DNA of 64,000 bases, taken from positions 62,001 through 126,000 of the forward strand of contig AP024890.1 in NCBI GenBank assembly GCA_024347015.1, in the 5' to 3' direction. The notes beneath the pieces are model-generated. The model was not told the origin of the DNA. It saw only the letters and a list, made by a program, of their open reading frames with translations, and ran no database searches. The position numbers were made by a program, and so were the translations under genes. This stretch comes from Vibrio pectenicida (lineage in GTDB: Bacteria > Pseudomonadota > Gammaproteobacteria > Enterobacterales > Vibrionaceae). Positions within the stretch are counted from its first letter, which is position 1. The number at the start of each line of letters is the position of its first letter. Below are positions 49,403-59,012 of the stretch, piece after piece.

Positions 49403-50785
49403 ATGAGATTTGTAATGCAGAATAACGCTCAATCTATCAAACAGACAAATACCAAAGGTAATCTTTGGATGTTCCTGATCCCTTCATTACTGGGATTATT
49501 TCTTTTCATGGCACCCATTAGCTATGAAGGGGATATCACTATTCCTGTTGCCATCCTCGCGAAAACTATCCAAGCTTTATTTGGCGATCACTTGGTTGGT
49601 ATTGTCACCTCCATCATTATCTTTATGGCCTCCGTATCTGTTTTATGTCGCATAAAAAATCCTGAGTTTATCGCTCGTAATGCTTTTTTAAATGGACTGT
49701 TCAACCCTAGCTCACTATGGCTATTAGTGCGTGTTATCGGTGGGCTCGCAGTTGCGATGACTTTCTTCCAAATTGGTCCGAAAGCAGTATGGGAAGAAAA
49801 TACTGGTGGCTTAGTACTTGAAGGCTTATTGCCTACGCTTTTCTCAGTATTTATTTTTGCGGGCTTACTGCTTCCTCTTCTACTCAACTTTGGCTTGCTA
49901 GAACTATTTGGTACTCTTCTAAGCAAGGTCATGCGACCGATCTTTAATCTTCCTGGCCGCAGTGCTATCGATTGTATGGCATCATGGTTAGGGGATGGCT
50001 CAGTAGGTATTCTTTTAACCAGTAAACAGTACGAGACTAAGTTTTATACTCAAAGAGAAGCAGCGGTAGTCGGAACGACTTTCTCAGCAGTATCTATCAC
50101 CTTTAGCTTGGTCGTACTAGCGCAAGTCGAACTCGAGCACTTATTCTTACCATTTTATGGCGCTATATGCCTTGCAGGTATTATTGCAGCCATTATTATT
50201 CCACGTATTCCACCACTAAGTATGAAAAAAGATACCTTTATTGATGGCACTACGCGGGCTAAAGATTCCGACCTTGTGCCTGTAGGTCACAGCAATTTTT
50301 CTTGGGGTATGGAATTAGCGCTTGAAAAAGCAGGTAAAGTAAAATCATTTAAGTCTGTTTTTGGCGAAGGTGTGCGTAATGCCATCGATATGGTATTTGG
50401 CGTACTTCCTGTCGTTATGGGTTTAGGTACAATAGCTTTAGTGATTGCTGAGTACACCCCTGTGTTTAGCATCCTTGGTCAGCCTTTTATTCCTTTCTTA
50501 GAACTACTCGGCGTACCTGAAGCTGTAGCAGCCTCAGAAACGATTGTGGTTGGTTTTGCTGATATGTTTATTCCCGCAATTTTGGCAAGCTCAATTGATA
50601 ACGAAATGACACGCTTTGTTATTGCAGCCATGTCTGTGACTCAGCTAATTTACATGTCAGAAGTGGGCGCACTGCTTCTTGGCAGCCGCATTCCGGTCAA
50701 TATTTTTGAGCTATTCGTAATCTTTATCTTGCGAACCTTAATTACACTACCTGTTATTGCTGGTATCGCTCATTTGATCTTCTAA
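49403..50785 (+). CDS. YjiH-family membrane protein (nucleoside-recognition gate domain)
   Basis: 460 residues with about ten membrane segments. The segments around LPGRSAIDCMASWLGDGSVG and EAVAASETIVVGFADMFIPA match the nucleoside-recognition/gate domain of the YjiH family. Substrate unknown; related gate proteins occur in nucleoside transporters and spore proteins. ATG 49403 or 49415 could start; neither has a strong ribosome site. It stands alone with a 333-bp gap upstream, which shows nothing definite. Confidence 0.85.
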   Translation: MRFVMQNNAQSIKQTNTKGNLWMFLIPSLLGLFLFMAPISYEGDITIPVAILAKTIQALFGDHLVGIVTSIIIFMASVSVLCRIKNPEFIARNAFLNGLFNPSSLWLLVRVIGGLAVAMTFFQIGPKAVWEENTGGLVLEGLLPTLFSVFIFAGLLLPLLLNFGLLELFGTLLSKVMRPIFNLPGRSAIDCMASWLGDGSVGILLTSKQYETKFYTQREAAVVGTTFSAVSITFSLVVLAQVELEHLFLPFYGAICLAGIIAAIIIPRIPPLSMKKDTFIDGTTRAKDSDLVPVGHSNFSWGMELALEKAGKVKSFKSVFGEGVRNAIDMVFGVLPVVMGLGTIALVIAEYTPVFSILGQPFIPFLELLGVPEAVAASETIVVGFADMFIPAILASSIDNEMTRFVIAAMSVTQLIYMSEVGALLLGSRIPVNIFELFVIFILRTLITLPVIAGIAHLIF

Positions 50786-50798
50786 ACTCTTGTTCACA

Positions 50799-50834
50799 AA
50801 AGCAATAAAGGCCCTGCTGGGCCTTTATTGCTTT
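50799..50834. terminator. Bidirectional terminator
   Basis: Sixteen-base perfect arms AAAGCAATAAAGGCCC and GGGCCTTTATTGCTTT with a TGCT loop, between the convergent YjiH and ferredoxin-reductase genes. Confidence 0.88.
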
Positions 50835-50852
50835 CTATCTCGGTCACACCGA

Positions 50853-51617
50853 TTACCAATAACGCTCAAAGGTAATATTTCCGCCAGTTGCTCTGCGAAA
50901 CTTATCTAATCCCAATTGTTGTAACGTCAAGGTGGTTTCTTTGATCATCTCAGGATTACCGCATAACATCACAAAGCTGTTTTCTTTCGTTAGTTGTACT
51001 TTAGCAAGGTCTTGCAGCTTGAGTTCTTCTATTAATTGGGGGATACGGCCACTAAGTGCAAATGAAGATTGCTCTCTGGAAACGAGCGGCAAATAACACA
51101 GGCGCCCCTTATAGTTATCCACCAGCCGGGTAATCAGATCACGGTAAACTAGGTCTCTTTCATGTCTGACACCATGCACCAAAACAATTTTATTGTAGTT
51201 AGGCCGTGCATTGACATCGTTGAGCAGTGATAGAAACGGTCCAATGCCTGTCCCCGTCGAAAGTAACCACAAATCTTTCGTCTCTTGCGGGATAGAACTC
51301 AGAATCAGATCGCCATGAGCAGTATTGCCAACATAGACCTGCTCACCTTCTCTCAGTTGCTGTAATTTTGGTGTCAGCTTACCTTGAGGGTTCGACACCA
51401 CTAGAAACTCTAAAATATTACTGTCGGCGAGAGGTGCGTTAACGACTGAATAAGCACGGCTAATAAGTAAGCCACCATCATCATACAAAGCTAACTTGGT
51501 AAATTGCCCCGCTTTAAAATCAAGCGGTGAGCCACTCAAATGCAAACTAAATAGCTCATCATTCCAGTCAGTGCGCCGATCAACATAAGCAAGATTAAAA
51601 CCGCTAGGTGCTGTCAT
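50853..51617 (-). CDS. fpr: Ferredoxin/flavodoxin-NADP reductase
   Basis: 254 residues. FAD-binding RAYSVVNAP, NADP-binding STGTGIGPFLSLL and the C-terminal VMLCGNPEMIKE fit the E. coli Fpr class, including the C-terminal aromatic residue pattern (FERYW). It exchanges electrons between NADPH and ferredoxin or flavodoxin. Alone, convergent with the YjiH gene. Confidence 0.93.
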   Translation of the reverse strand: MTAPSGFNLAYVDRRTDWNDELFSLHLSGSPLDFKAGQFTKLALYDDGGLLISRAYSVVNAPLADSNILEFLVVSNPQGKLTPKLQQLREGEQVYVGNTAHGDLILSSIPQETKDLWLLSTGTGIGPFLSLLNDVNARPNYNKIVLVHGVRHERDLVYRDLITRLVDNYKGRLCYLPLVSREQSSFALSGRIPQLIEELKLQDLAKVQLTKENSFVMLCGNPEMIKETTLTLQQLGLDKFRRATGGNITFERYW

Positions 51618-51784
51618 ATCAGATCCTCATTCAGTCTTATTACTTTAAAACTACTCCTCTGACCTAATGATGTAAAGCTCTGCCACATGCCCCCCATCAG
51701 CAATCACACTTTCGCAACATTTTTAACCACTTTGATGATTTTACAATACAATCTTAAATTCCAACTACTGACTGAGGGCTCTCC

Positions 51785-52213
51785 ATGCACGAACTATTGA
51801 AAACATTTCCAGTTGTCACTGAAGTTAAGGTAGCGTGGGGAGAAATGGACGCCCTCCAGCATGTTAACAATGTGGTGTATTTTCGGTATTTCGAATCTGC
51901 TCGCCTGTCCTACTTCTCTAAAATCAATCTATTAGTCGATCCATCTCAAACTACTATTGGCCCTGTACTGGCAGAAACCAGCTGTAAATACAAAGTACCC
52001 ATCACTTACCCAGACACACTCGTTATAGGTGCTAAGGTCGTCGATCTGCAAGAAGACAGATTCACAATGGAATACCAAATTGCCAGTCAGAAAATAGGGA
52101 AAATCTGCACTCAAGGCCAAGCAACCTGCGTGATGTTTGATTTTATAAACAATTGTAAAGTCCAACTCCCGAGTGAAATAAAACAAGGGATTTTGGACTT
52201 GGAGGGTTCTTAA
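51785..52213 (+). CDS. Acyl-CoA thioesterase, 4HBT hot-dog fold
   Basis: 142 residues. The block VAWGEMDALQHVNNVVYFRYFE is the YbgC/FadM-type active-site strand with the catalytic Asp of GEMDALQHV. It hydrolyses acyl-CoA thioesters in the cytoplasm. Alone; opposite to fpr. Chain length unknown. Confidence 0.9.
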   Translation: MHELLKTFPVVTEVKVAWGEMDALQHVNNVVYFRYFESARLSYFSKINLLVDPSQTTIGPVLAETSCKYKVPITYPDTLVIGAKVVDLQEDRFTMEYQIASQKIGKICTQGQATCVMFDFINNCKVQLPSEIKQGILDLEGS

Positions 52214-52371
52214 ACTGCTTATTAAAGTGAAATGTCACAATCTCATACATCAACACTAAACATCGCTATTTTTTACCAATAGTTAGCTATTGTGTCCCTC
52301 TTAATTTATTCGTTATTCTTTACTATTAATAAATTATCGTTTGACTTCGTAGAATAGTAGGTGCTGGATAG

Positions 52372-52827
52372 ATGAATTGGTTCTTGAAACAAGCTGCAAA
52401 ACGCGCAGCTAAACATGCGGCCAAAAAAGCCGCTAAACAGGTGGCTAAACAAGCTGCTATGCAGGCAGAACAAGCCGTTAGAAAGGCCGAGCAAGCGGCC
52501 AAAGACGCAGCTATGCAAGCAATAGAAGCCCCTAGCACTAATACCAATGCTAATACCACACCGTCAAACGCATCAACTTCACCCTACTCTCAGCAGGGAA
52601 CCACATTAACCGACAGTACTTTTGCAGACACGATTGGTTTAGCGATGCACAACGCGATCAATAATCAGCAACAATCTCAAGTAACCACTGCTGCAACGGT
52701 TGCCAGCACATGTGCAAGAATATTGGCCACTTCAGTAAGCTCTGCGGCTTCAGGGTCACAACAGAATTCATTAATCGGGAAAGTGAAGCCTGATGGGTTA
52801 GTATTTCACAACCCCAAAACACAATAA
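52372..52827 (+). CDS. RebB-like (R-body family) protein with Ala/Lys-rich N-terminus
   Basis: 151 residues. Residues 1-55 form an Ala/Lys/Gln-rich amphipathic helix with repeats of AAK(Q/K)A; 56-80 is Thr/Ser/Asn-rich. The C-terminal region (about 80-125), with IGLAMHNAINNQQQSQ and the helix AATVASTCARILATS, resembles RebB-type R-body subunits, which carry a similar AxxNA-x2-QQQ pattern. R-bodies are extensible protein ribbons. No other reb gene is near. The resemblance is by eye and modest; it may simply be a helical surface protein. Confidence 0.5.
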   Translation: MNWFLKQAAKRAAKHAAKKAAKQVAKQAAMQAEQAVRKAEQAAKDAAMQAIEAPSTNTNANTTPSNASTSPYSQQGTTLTDSTFADTIGLAMHNAINNQQQSQVTTAATVASTCARILATSVSSAASGSQQNSLIGKVKPDGLVFHNPKTQ

Positions 52828-52868
52828 GGCACACTAAACCAATTTCTACGTTTGTTTATGTTTGTAGG

Positions 52869-53783
52869 CTAAAACATATATTTCAACCCAATCGAAATGA
52901 TTGAGTGTTCATTGTCTAACCCACCCGCATTAGGCGAGAAAGTAGTCGCACCAGTACTGGTATTAACAGATGTTATATCTGCTCTTGCTTCAAAATATTT
53001 GGTATAAGCATACTCAGCATAAATCTGAGTTTGAGAAGAAAAGCGAAAGCTGTAGTTCAGTGATAAAGCGATAAAGTTGGAAAGCTCATTACCGTCATCA
53101 TAAAATCTCAAATTACGCAAATAATGGTTATCCACATCTTTAGCATACGCAAAAGGGCTCCACTTGAATGAGCTGCCAAGCTCAGATCGAGAGTCCAGTT
53201 GATACTCTCCAGTAAGACCTATATAAAACACACTGAATTGTTGTTTGTAATCAATAACAACAACATCCGCAAAAGAGCCAACGCTCGTACCATTATTATA
53301 CGAATAAGTCCCTCCTATACCGTCCCACTTGAACTCGTTATATTGGTAGCCACTGAGTAGACCTACTTTATAGTTAGCTTGTTGTAGTACCCAATAGGTG
53401 GAGTTCAAATCTATTTCAAATGCATGTCGTAACTTAGTATCAGAATGAACTGAGATATCCGTAGGAGAAGACTGATTAGTATCCTGCCAGTCTCTATCTT
53501 CCATATGGGCATCACCATCAGTAGTTAGTACTGACCAAAAGTGTGCTGCAAGAGTCCAGTTGTCACTTACGCCCCAAGTTGAGCCCAAGTTAATAATGGG
53601 TACGCCGTCAATTTCCCAATCAAGTTGGCTGAGTTTACTACCCGAATTTCGGTAGACCAGCTCCGTTGATGAACCATTTAACATGCCAATTGAACTTTCA
53701 AAAATCATACTACCTTGCTGACTGGCCGCTCTGGTTTCAGAAACAAAAGGAAGAGAAATGAATAATAAGGGAAATAGTTTCAT
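52869..53783 (-). CDS. Omptin-family outer membrane protease
   Basis: 304 residues. Signal peptide at about 1-19, then a ten-stranded beta barrel ending in the outer-membrane Phe. Active-site residues fit omptin: Asp96 and Asp98 in HMEDRDW, and Asp218 with His220 in DVDNHY. Omptins cleave at basic residues in peptides and host proteins, and need LPS. Alone, ending 42 bp after the RebB-like gene on the opposite strand. Confidence 0.88.
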   Translation of the reverse strand: MKLFPLLFISLPFVSETRAASQQGSMIFESSIGMLNGSSTELVYRNSGSKLSQLDWEIDGVPIINLGSTWGVSDNWTLAAHFWSVLTTDGDAHMEDRDWQDTNQSSPTDISVHSDTKLRHAFEIDLNSTYWVLQQANYKVGLLSGYQYNEFKWDGIGGTYSYNNGTSVGSFADVVVIDYKQQFSVFYIGLTGEYQLDSRSELGSSFKWSPFAYAKDVDNHYLRNLRFYDDGNELSNFIALSLNYSFRFSSQTQIYAEYAYTKYFEARADITSVNTSTGATTFSPNAGGLDNEHSIISIGLKYMF

Positions 53784-54260
53784 AACTGTACTCGATACCC
53801 CACTTCAGCGTTTATTTATAAAAATAAATCAATTTTATCTCAACAAGTTATCTAAATCATGTTCACCCATTCATTAAAATCCTAGAGTACGAGCAAGGCA
53901 TGGTCAAACTGCTAAACAATGAAAACGATAAAGCGTGAAATAAACCCTAATGTATCAATCACACTCAAATGTAAAAGCATATGTAAACTAAAAGCTTGTA
54001 AACCTCTTTAATTTATTAGTTACCTAACAAATTTACATTTATGATTATGATTTTATTCATAATGACATGTGTAAAAAGTGACCTAAATTGGTTATTCGCC
54101 TATTTTTTTTATCACTAAGAAAAGAGTACTTTTCAATCAAATAGTTAGCTTCTATGATGCGCGTGCTTAAAGGTGAGGTAACCCTAATGTTTGGGATTAT
54201 CACACCCAAAATAGACAAAAATACAAAACAATAGATAATATATTAAAAGGTTGGTTAATT
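53784..54260. other. AT-rich gap with promoters only
   Basis: 477 bp with no plausible gene. It holds the promoter of the omptin gene (minus) and, near 54240, that of the small secreted protein (plus). An AT-rich inverted repeat (ATTATG/CATAAT) lies near 54043-54063. Confidence 0.5.
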
Positions 54261-54617
54261 ATGCAGTTAAAATCTCTATCCATTGCGTCACTCTTACTTG
54301 TTGCATCAACAAGTACATTCGCTTCTTATATTAAAATGCTTAATGACGATGAACAGTCTACTTACCATCTTTCTAAATATTGTGTGAACGAGCTGTATGA
54401 GCTAAAAACAGAATCGCAAGATGCATGGATTGGCCAGTCAGAATATGTGGAATACCACGATGGATTCTATGGATTCAACTATCGCGTATACCACGCACCA
54501 AACTATTTTGAAACAGAAGAGCTTGCTGTTATTAAACTAAATGCTATCCCTGTACCACCACCAGTACCAGCAGATTTCCCTAGCCACACCTTCAACTGTA
54601 GTATCGATAGAAGATAG
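54261..54617 (+). CDS. Small secreted protein, unknown family
   Basis: 118 residues. A clear signal peptide (MQLKSLSIASLLLVASTSTFA, cleavage after FA) leads into an acidic, aromatic-rich mature protein (YIKMLNDDEQSTYHLSKYC, HDGFYGFNYRVYHAPNYFE). Two cysteines in the mature part may pair. Probably periplasmic or extracellular. No family recognised. AGG precedes the ATG. Confidence 0.6.
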   Translation: MQLKSLSIASLLLVASTSTFASYIKMLNDDEQSTYHLSKYCVNELYELKTESQDAWIGQSEYVEYHDGFYGFNYRVYHAPNYFETEELAVIKLNAIPVPPPVPADFPSHTFNCSIDRR

Positions 54618-54738
54618 AAATCGATATTCACCTTATCTAACGCACTGGGTATATACCGAGCGCGTCGGCCAAAAAGCAATCCGCGCGATATGTGTGACAC
54701 CTCACGCGGATAAATTATTACAACTAATGAGCGATAAA

Positions 54739-55197
54739 CTAGACCGCTATAGGATAGCCTAAACGCCTTGCAATACGGTTATCGAACGACACTTTACCTG
54801 CACCACTAACTGCTAGTGAGGCCGAAGCGGCCAACAATACCAAGCCAAACTCGTAGCCATTGTTAGACATAAATAATCCATTTTCGAAGTGAACGCTAAA
54901 GATAGCCACTACCATAGTAAAAGCGGCGAGTATTGCAGCTGGGCGCGTTAACAGCCCAAGCAGGATAAATAGTCCACCAAAAAATTCGGCACTGCCCGCT
55001 AAAAAGGCCATCAATACACCGGGGCCAAGACCAATCGACTCCATCCATTGGCCTGTACCCACTAGGCCATAGCCACCAAACCAGCCAAATAATTTCTGCG
55101 CCCCATGGGCCATAAAAATAATGCCTACTGGAATACGCAGAATTAGGGTTTCAAATCCAGAATTTGAAACTGATAATGCTCGAAACAGTACTTTCAT
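54739..55197 (-). CDS. DoxX-family membrane protein
   Basis: 152 residues, four membrane segments. RIPVGIIFMAHGAQKLFGWF and FLAGSAEFFGGLFILLG are DoxX marks. The ATG at 55197 follows GAGGAAAGG, so the upstream start at 55227 is not used. DoxX proteins are inner-membrane proteins with quinone-related or stress roles. Confidence 0.88.
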   Translation of the reverse strand: MKVLFRALSVSNSGFETLILRIPVGIIFMAHGAQKLFGWFGGYGLVGTGQWMESIGLGPGVLMAFLAGSAEFFGGLFILLGLLTRPAAILAAFTMVVAIFSVHFENGLFMSNNGYEFGLVLLAASASLAVSGAGKVSFDNRIARRLGYPIAV

Positions 55198-55420
55198 AAA
55201 CCTTTCCTCAATATTTTCAAATAACATAGAAGCTTGCTGTTATGACTATTTTTATTCGCTTAAATTCAATACTAATTGCAAATAATTAGGAATTAAATCT
55301 CTTCATCATGATGATGTTATTCGAAAAAACTGAACGGAAACTTTGATGTGGCCAAAGCCATCAACTGAACTAATCTTTAAAAATGGTGATTAATAGACTT
55401 TATCAAGTCAGGAGTTTGCT

Positions 55421-56526
55421 GTGAATCCCAGCTTGGCAATGACACTTTTAAACGTTTTACTGGTTAGTAATGGCTCTGCTAAAGAGTCCTATTCTATGTA
55501 TAACAAGGTGGGTTTACTAGCTTCCGTAACAGAAGGGGGACCAATATCCTCTTCAAATGACAACGTACCAAACATGTCTTGTACACAATTATACGATGAA
55601 GAGTTGTTTGAGGATGACTCGATCCAAACTCTCGACTATTCAAGCTACATTGACAAAGTTAACCTTAATGAGGCTAAAGCATTATCAGATACCCTTGATC
55701 AATATAAAATCATTGTGACCGAGTCAGAACGCGAAGCAACATTGACCAATAACTCATTTAAGCAAGGAGGTGTCAATAAAAAAGTCCACCGAGAAACGGG
55801 GACTTTGCGCGCCGATACAAAAGTAGGAGTCGAAGATTTTGCCAGAGAAACAGACTTAGCAGAGTACGTAGAAGATAAACCAGAACTTGCATTTTACACG
55901 TCATTTCAACGTATTATTGATACACCTGAGGGATTGGATACAAGCTATACTTACGCCGAGTTTGATATCTATGATAAAAATAGTGTCACTAGCACTGAAC
56001 TTCTCGATGATATTAATTTCCTTGACCGAGATGATGCATTAGATGTTGCGTTACAAATGATTGAAATTGCCAAAATTATGTACAACGTCAATTAGCACAC
56101 CGCGACCTGCATATGGGTAATTTAATCCTTCATAGAGTTAAAGGCAGTGATGAACTGTTTCTCAAAGTAATTGATTTTGGTCGAGTTATGTACAACAACC
56201 AATTTGAATCATATCGATATAATGACATTCGTTACTTATTCCAAAGAAAAGGAGAATCATTTGGTGAAACTTTTGCGAGAAACTATCTAGTCCCAGACAG
56301 TCCAGAGATCGCTCAAAAACACTACCCTTTACATAAGCTGATTGACCCTTATAGCGATCACAAAAAAACTGTTAGATCTATCCTTTTCAAAATCGGTGAA
56401 ACACTAGAAGCTGCACTAAAAACTGCGAAAGACGATGAGCAAGAAATTGGCTCTGCGTTTATTACAGCTAAATGCTCAGTCGCTACTCTATTTACGTATA
56501 TTAACCAAAAAGATCAACAAGAATAA
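55421..56526 (+). pseudogene. Eukaryotic-like protein kinase, single frameshift before HRD
   Basis: The 5' frame (55421-56095) ends after IAKIMYNVN at a TAG. The other frame, entered just upstream at 56089-56100, gives AHRDLHMGNLILH then KVIDFGRVMYNN to 56526. Adding one T at 56092-56093 makes a continuous 368-residue protein with the catalytic loop HRDLHMGN (about 227-234) and DFG (252-254). A plausible alpha-C Glu lies in FARETDLAEYV. The GTG start at 55421 has AGGAG. No helper or secretion gene is near. It resembles effector-type kinases only by motif. A possible N-terminal signal (NPSLAMTLLNVLLVSNGSA) is weak. Confidence 0.75.
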
Positions 56527-56594
56527 CGGCCGCCAGCGCAAGACTGAATACACCTTTCATTGCTAAATTGATGTTCAATTCTAATGCTAAACAT

Positions 56595-56613
56595 GGGGCT
56601 ATATGGCCCCTTT
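56595..56613 (+). terminator. Hairpin after the kinase gene
   Basis: GGGGC, TATATG loop, GCCCC then TTT: short GC-rich stem-loop 70 bp downstream of the kinase, weak T run. Confidence 0.5.
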
Positions 56614-56703
56614 GTATAAGATTCAACCACCATTCAGTCGCAGCTTAAGATGCTACTAAGGCGTTCTTTCTGAGAAGAGCAACTGATCCTACGGCATCAG
56701 CAA

Positions 56704-57195
56704 TCAATTTTTGAGCCTTGCCATATGAAAAGCAGATACATACTGCCCGTTTCTAAACGCATAAGCAGGAGACTCACCTTCAATAACAAAGCCAAACTTT
56801 TTATACAAGCCAATTGCGGCATGGTTATCTGTGTATACGGTAAGTTCTATGCGAGATAAGTTCAGCCAATTGTTTGCCAAATCTATTATGGTTGAAAGTA
56901 ACTTGCTACCTACCCCTAAACCTGAGTAGTTGTCTTTAACTCCCATCCCAAAAGAGGCAACATGCTTTCTGCGAGGGTTAACGCTAACATCAAGCACAAT
57001 ATGCCCCACGATTTCATTGTCTATTATTGCGACATACGGATACCGATTGTCTCCCATATTAGATAATCGCTTTTCCCACAAATCTAACGATGGGTGCGGC
57101 AGTTGAAGAGTATTACTATAAGCATTAGTATCTTGATAAATTTCTTTAATTTGCAACGCATCAGCAACTTCTGAGCACCTAATTTTAATATCCAT
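56704..57195 (-). CDS. aaaT: GNAT N-acetyltransferase, AaaT (YhhY) type
   Basis: 163 residues, colinear with E. coli YhhY/AaaT: NTLQLPHPSLDLWEKRLS, NPRRKHVASFGMGV, RIELTVYTDNHAAIGLYKKF and YVSAFHMARLK. Acetyl-CoA pyrophosphate loop near LGVGSKLL. The E. coli enzyme acetylates amino acids, notably Phe and Met. Standing alone here. Confidence 0.85.
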   Translation of the reverse strand: MDIKIRCSEVADALQIKEIYQDTNAYSNTLQLPHPSLDLWEKRLSNMGDNRYPYVAIIDNEIVGHIVLDVSVNPRRKHVASFGMGVKDNYSGLGVGSKLLSTIIDLANNWLNLSRIELTVYTDNHAAIGLYKKFGFVIEGESPAYAFRNGQYVSAFHMARLKN

Positions 57196-57280
57196 ATTTC
57201 TCCTGATTACGAGTGATAAAGCTTATAAAGCCTTTACACTCATCATTCTATATCTATGTAAAAAATATCGTTACCTCAAC

Positions 57281-57842
57281 TTACTTATACCAGTTTCCAC
57301 TAATCGGCTTTGAGAAATAAGCTAAAACAGCAATTAAACTAACTTCAATCGATATAGACCAACATAAATGTCCTATAAGCTCACTCCATAGCTCATAATT
57401 ATTTAAGTTCCATAACCAACCAATTTGGCCATCAAGATAAGCTGGATGCCTAAATCCCAGAGCTGGTATCAATAGACCGTGCATAACGATAGTAATCCAT
57501 ACACAGCTCCAAACCCCAAACGAATTTTTGGCCAGTATGCAGAAAAAGCGATATAAACAAACGCAAAAATAAAGCTGAAAAGCCAATGGTAAAGTACAAT
57601 AGCACCGGCACAGTTACAGTTACAGTTACAGTTACAGTTACAGTTTGATAGATATAGTCCAAAGAATGTGAATTAATTCCAAGCCATTGTCCCCACTGGT
57701 CTATGTTAACAGCTGGTGGGGATATCTCTCCGGGTATACGAGGTGGCATTGGTGATTCTGTCCCAGATTTTACTAAGGAACTAATTGCACCACCGACTAA
57801 TGTTGCCCAAAATAATATCTTTGTATTCGTTGTATTAATCAT
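57281..57842 (-). pseudogene. YagU-type (DUF1440) membrane protein, two frameshifts
   Basis: Reading three frames in order gives an E. coli YagU-like protein of about 187 residues: GGAISSLVKSGTESPMPPR and IGFSALF (frame 1), FAFVYIAFSAYWPKIRLGFG (frame 3), then MHGLLIPALGFRHPAYLDGQ and WSELIGHLCWSISIEV (frame 2). One T added at the minus-strand run of 57565-57569 and one at 57485-57486 restores a single frame. A six-copy ACAGTT repeat encodes (ThrVal)n in a helix. YagU is an inner-membrane protein linked to acid resistance. Confidence 0.75.
57610..57645. repeat. Six-copy hexanucleotide repeat ACAGTT
   Basis: Six uninterrupted units on the plus strand, encoding alternating Val and Thr on the minus strand inside the YagU-type gene. 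Copy changes keep frame, so it is not itself a phase switch. Confidence 0.9.
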
Positions 57843-57877
57843 ACCAATTCCTTTTGCATTTGATTTACTTTCCTAAA

Positions 57878-58609
57878 CTATTTTTTTAATACACCCAACT
57901 CTTGTAATTCCTTTGACGCTTCAGCTAATGCAGAAATAAATTCTGGTTTAGCATGTAGGCGCGCATAAGCTGCAGAGCCCATTAGCCTACCTGCATCAAC
58001 ATCACTTTGCCAATGCACACCACATACTACTCGGCTCTGACCAAAATCATAGCCTCTAGCGAACAGTGCATTTTGTTTCTCTGGTACCAGTTCTGCTAAC
58101 ACCAAAGCAGCAGCCCAACCATATGATGCATGCCCTGAAGGATATGAACCATTTCCTGAAAGAGCCTTCTCACTTTCTGGAGTACACGAATGCGTATTGA
58201 ATTGAACAAACGGACGAATTCTCATATATTCCAGCTTGGCAGAGCGAACAGCTAGCCTCGCACTATCACCACGTACCCGTTTCAACACCTCGATAAGTTT
58301 TGGGGTTGTTCTGGGCGAGATATCAATGCCCAAAACATCGCTAAATGCATCTCCCATATGGTTGGCGGATAAGTTGGCATCTGCTATTGCAAGCTTCCAT
58401 CTTCTCGTTCCTTCAAAATGTCGTGTCTGAATAAAAGCCTGCTTATCAGCATTCCATTGAACCGTATTTTCAGTCGGTGGAGGAGGAAGAATTGACAAGC
58501 TATCGGGTACTTCATGAACAGATAGAAAGTTTACAATCTCATCATTAGTGGCAGCAAAAATATATGAAGACCACAGTATTGACGTAATGGCGGCTAAAGT
58601 TCTAATCAT
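57878..58609 (-). CDS. Class A non-specific acid phosphatase (PAP2 family)
   Basis: 243 residues, signal peptide at about 1-19. It carries the full motif: KLEYMRIRP (K-x6-RP), PSGH, and SRVVCGVHWQSD (SR-x5-H-x3-D). This PhoN/PhoC class is periplasmic and hydrolyses a wide range of phosphomonoesters. AGGAA precedes the ATG. Confidence 0.92.
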   Translation of the reverse strand: MIRTLAAITSILWSSYIFAATNDEIVNFLSVHEVPDSLSILPPPPTENTVQWNADKQAFIQTRHFEGTRRWKLAIADANLSANHMGDAFSDVLGIDISPRTTPKLIEVLKRVRGDSARLAVRSAKLEYMRIRPFVQFNTHSCTPESEKALSGNGSYPSGHASYGWAAALVLAELVPEKQNALFARGYDFGQSRVVCGVHWQSDVDAGRLMGSAAYARLHAKPEFISALAEASKELQELGVLKK

Positions 58610-59012
58610 CGACGAGTTCCTTTTAGGATTGATGTACTCATTTCACTCTGAAGGGCAAAGGACTGGTGTTCTTGATGAGAAAGATCATTTGGGCAATAAT
58701 TATCCTCACTCCTTTGGGGTATTTTCTTATTCTGAGGGTTAATCTCATGTGTCAATCGAGCTTGTATCTTATTTATTAATGACTTTAAAAATGCCATGGC
58801 TTTATCTAGTTAATGAGAAAGTAAAATAACAATATTGAAACTTGCTCAACTCTTATTAAAATAAAACATATACTGACCAAAAATAGACCTTCAAGTCAGT
58901 ATGTTAGAGTAAGCAACGGCCATAGCCTACTCTAATAAGATGGCACACTATATCAGGTAAAGACCTGAGTTTTAATATTGAATTTTATACAAATTTAGCC
59001 ATGAGTAGCTAT
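58610..59012. other. Gap without a convincing gene
   Basis: About 400 bp. A 63-codon minus-strand frame that overlaps the phosphatase start has no family resemblance. An inverted repeat TTAGAGTA/TACTCTAA lies near 58903-58937, AT-rich elsewhere. Confidence 0.5.

Noticed and set aside
54541..54762. Plus-strand frame ending CVTPHADKLLQLMSDKLDRY
   Set aside because: Looks protein-like at its end but has no start of its own, overlaps the secreted-protein gene and the DoxX gene, and matches nothing I know.
58606..58797. 63-codon minus-strand frame whose stop overlaps the acid phosphatase start
   Set aside because: Low-complexity hydrophilic sequence (many Gln, Ser, Asn) with no signal or motif; the overlap looks accidental.
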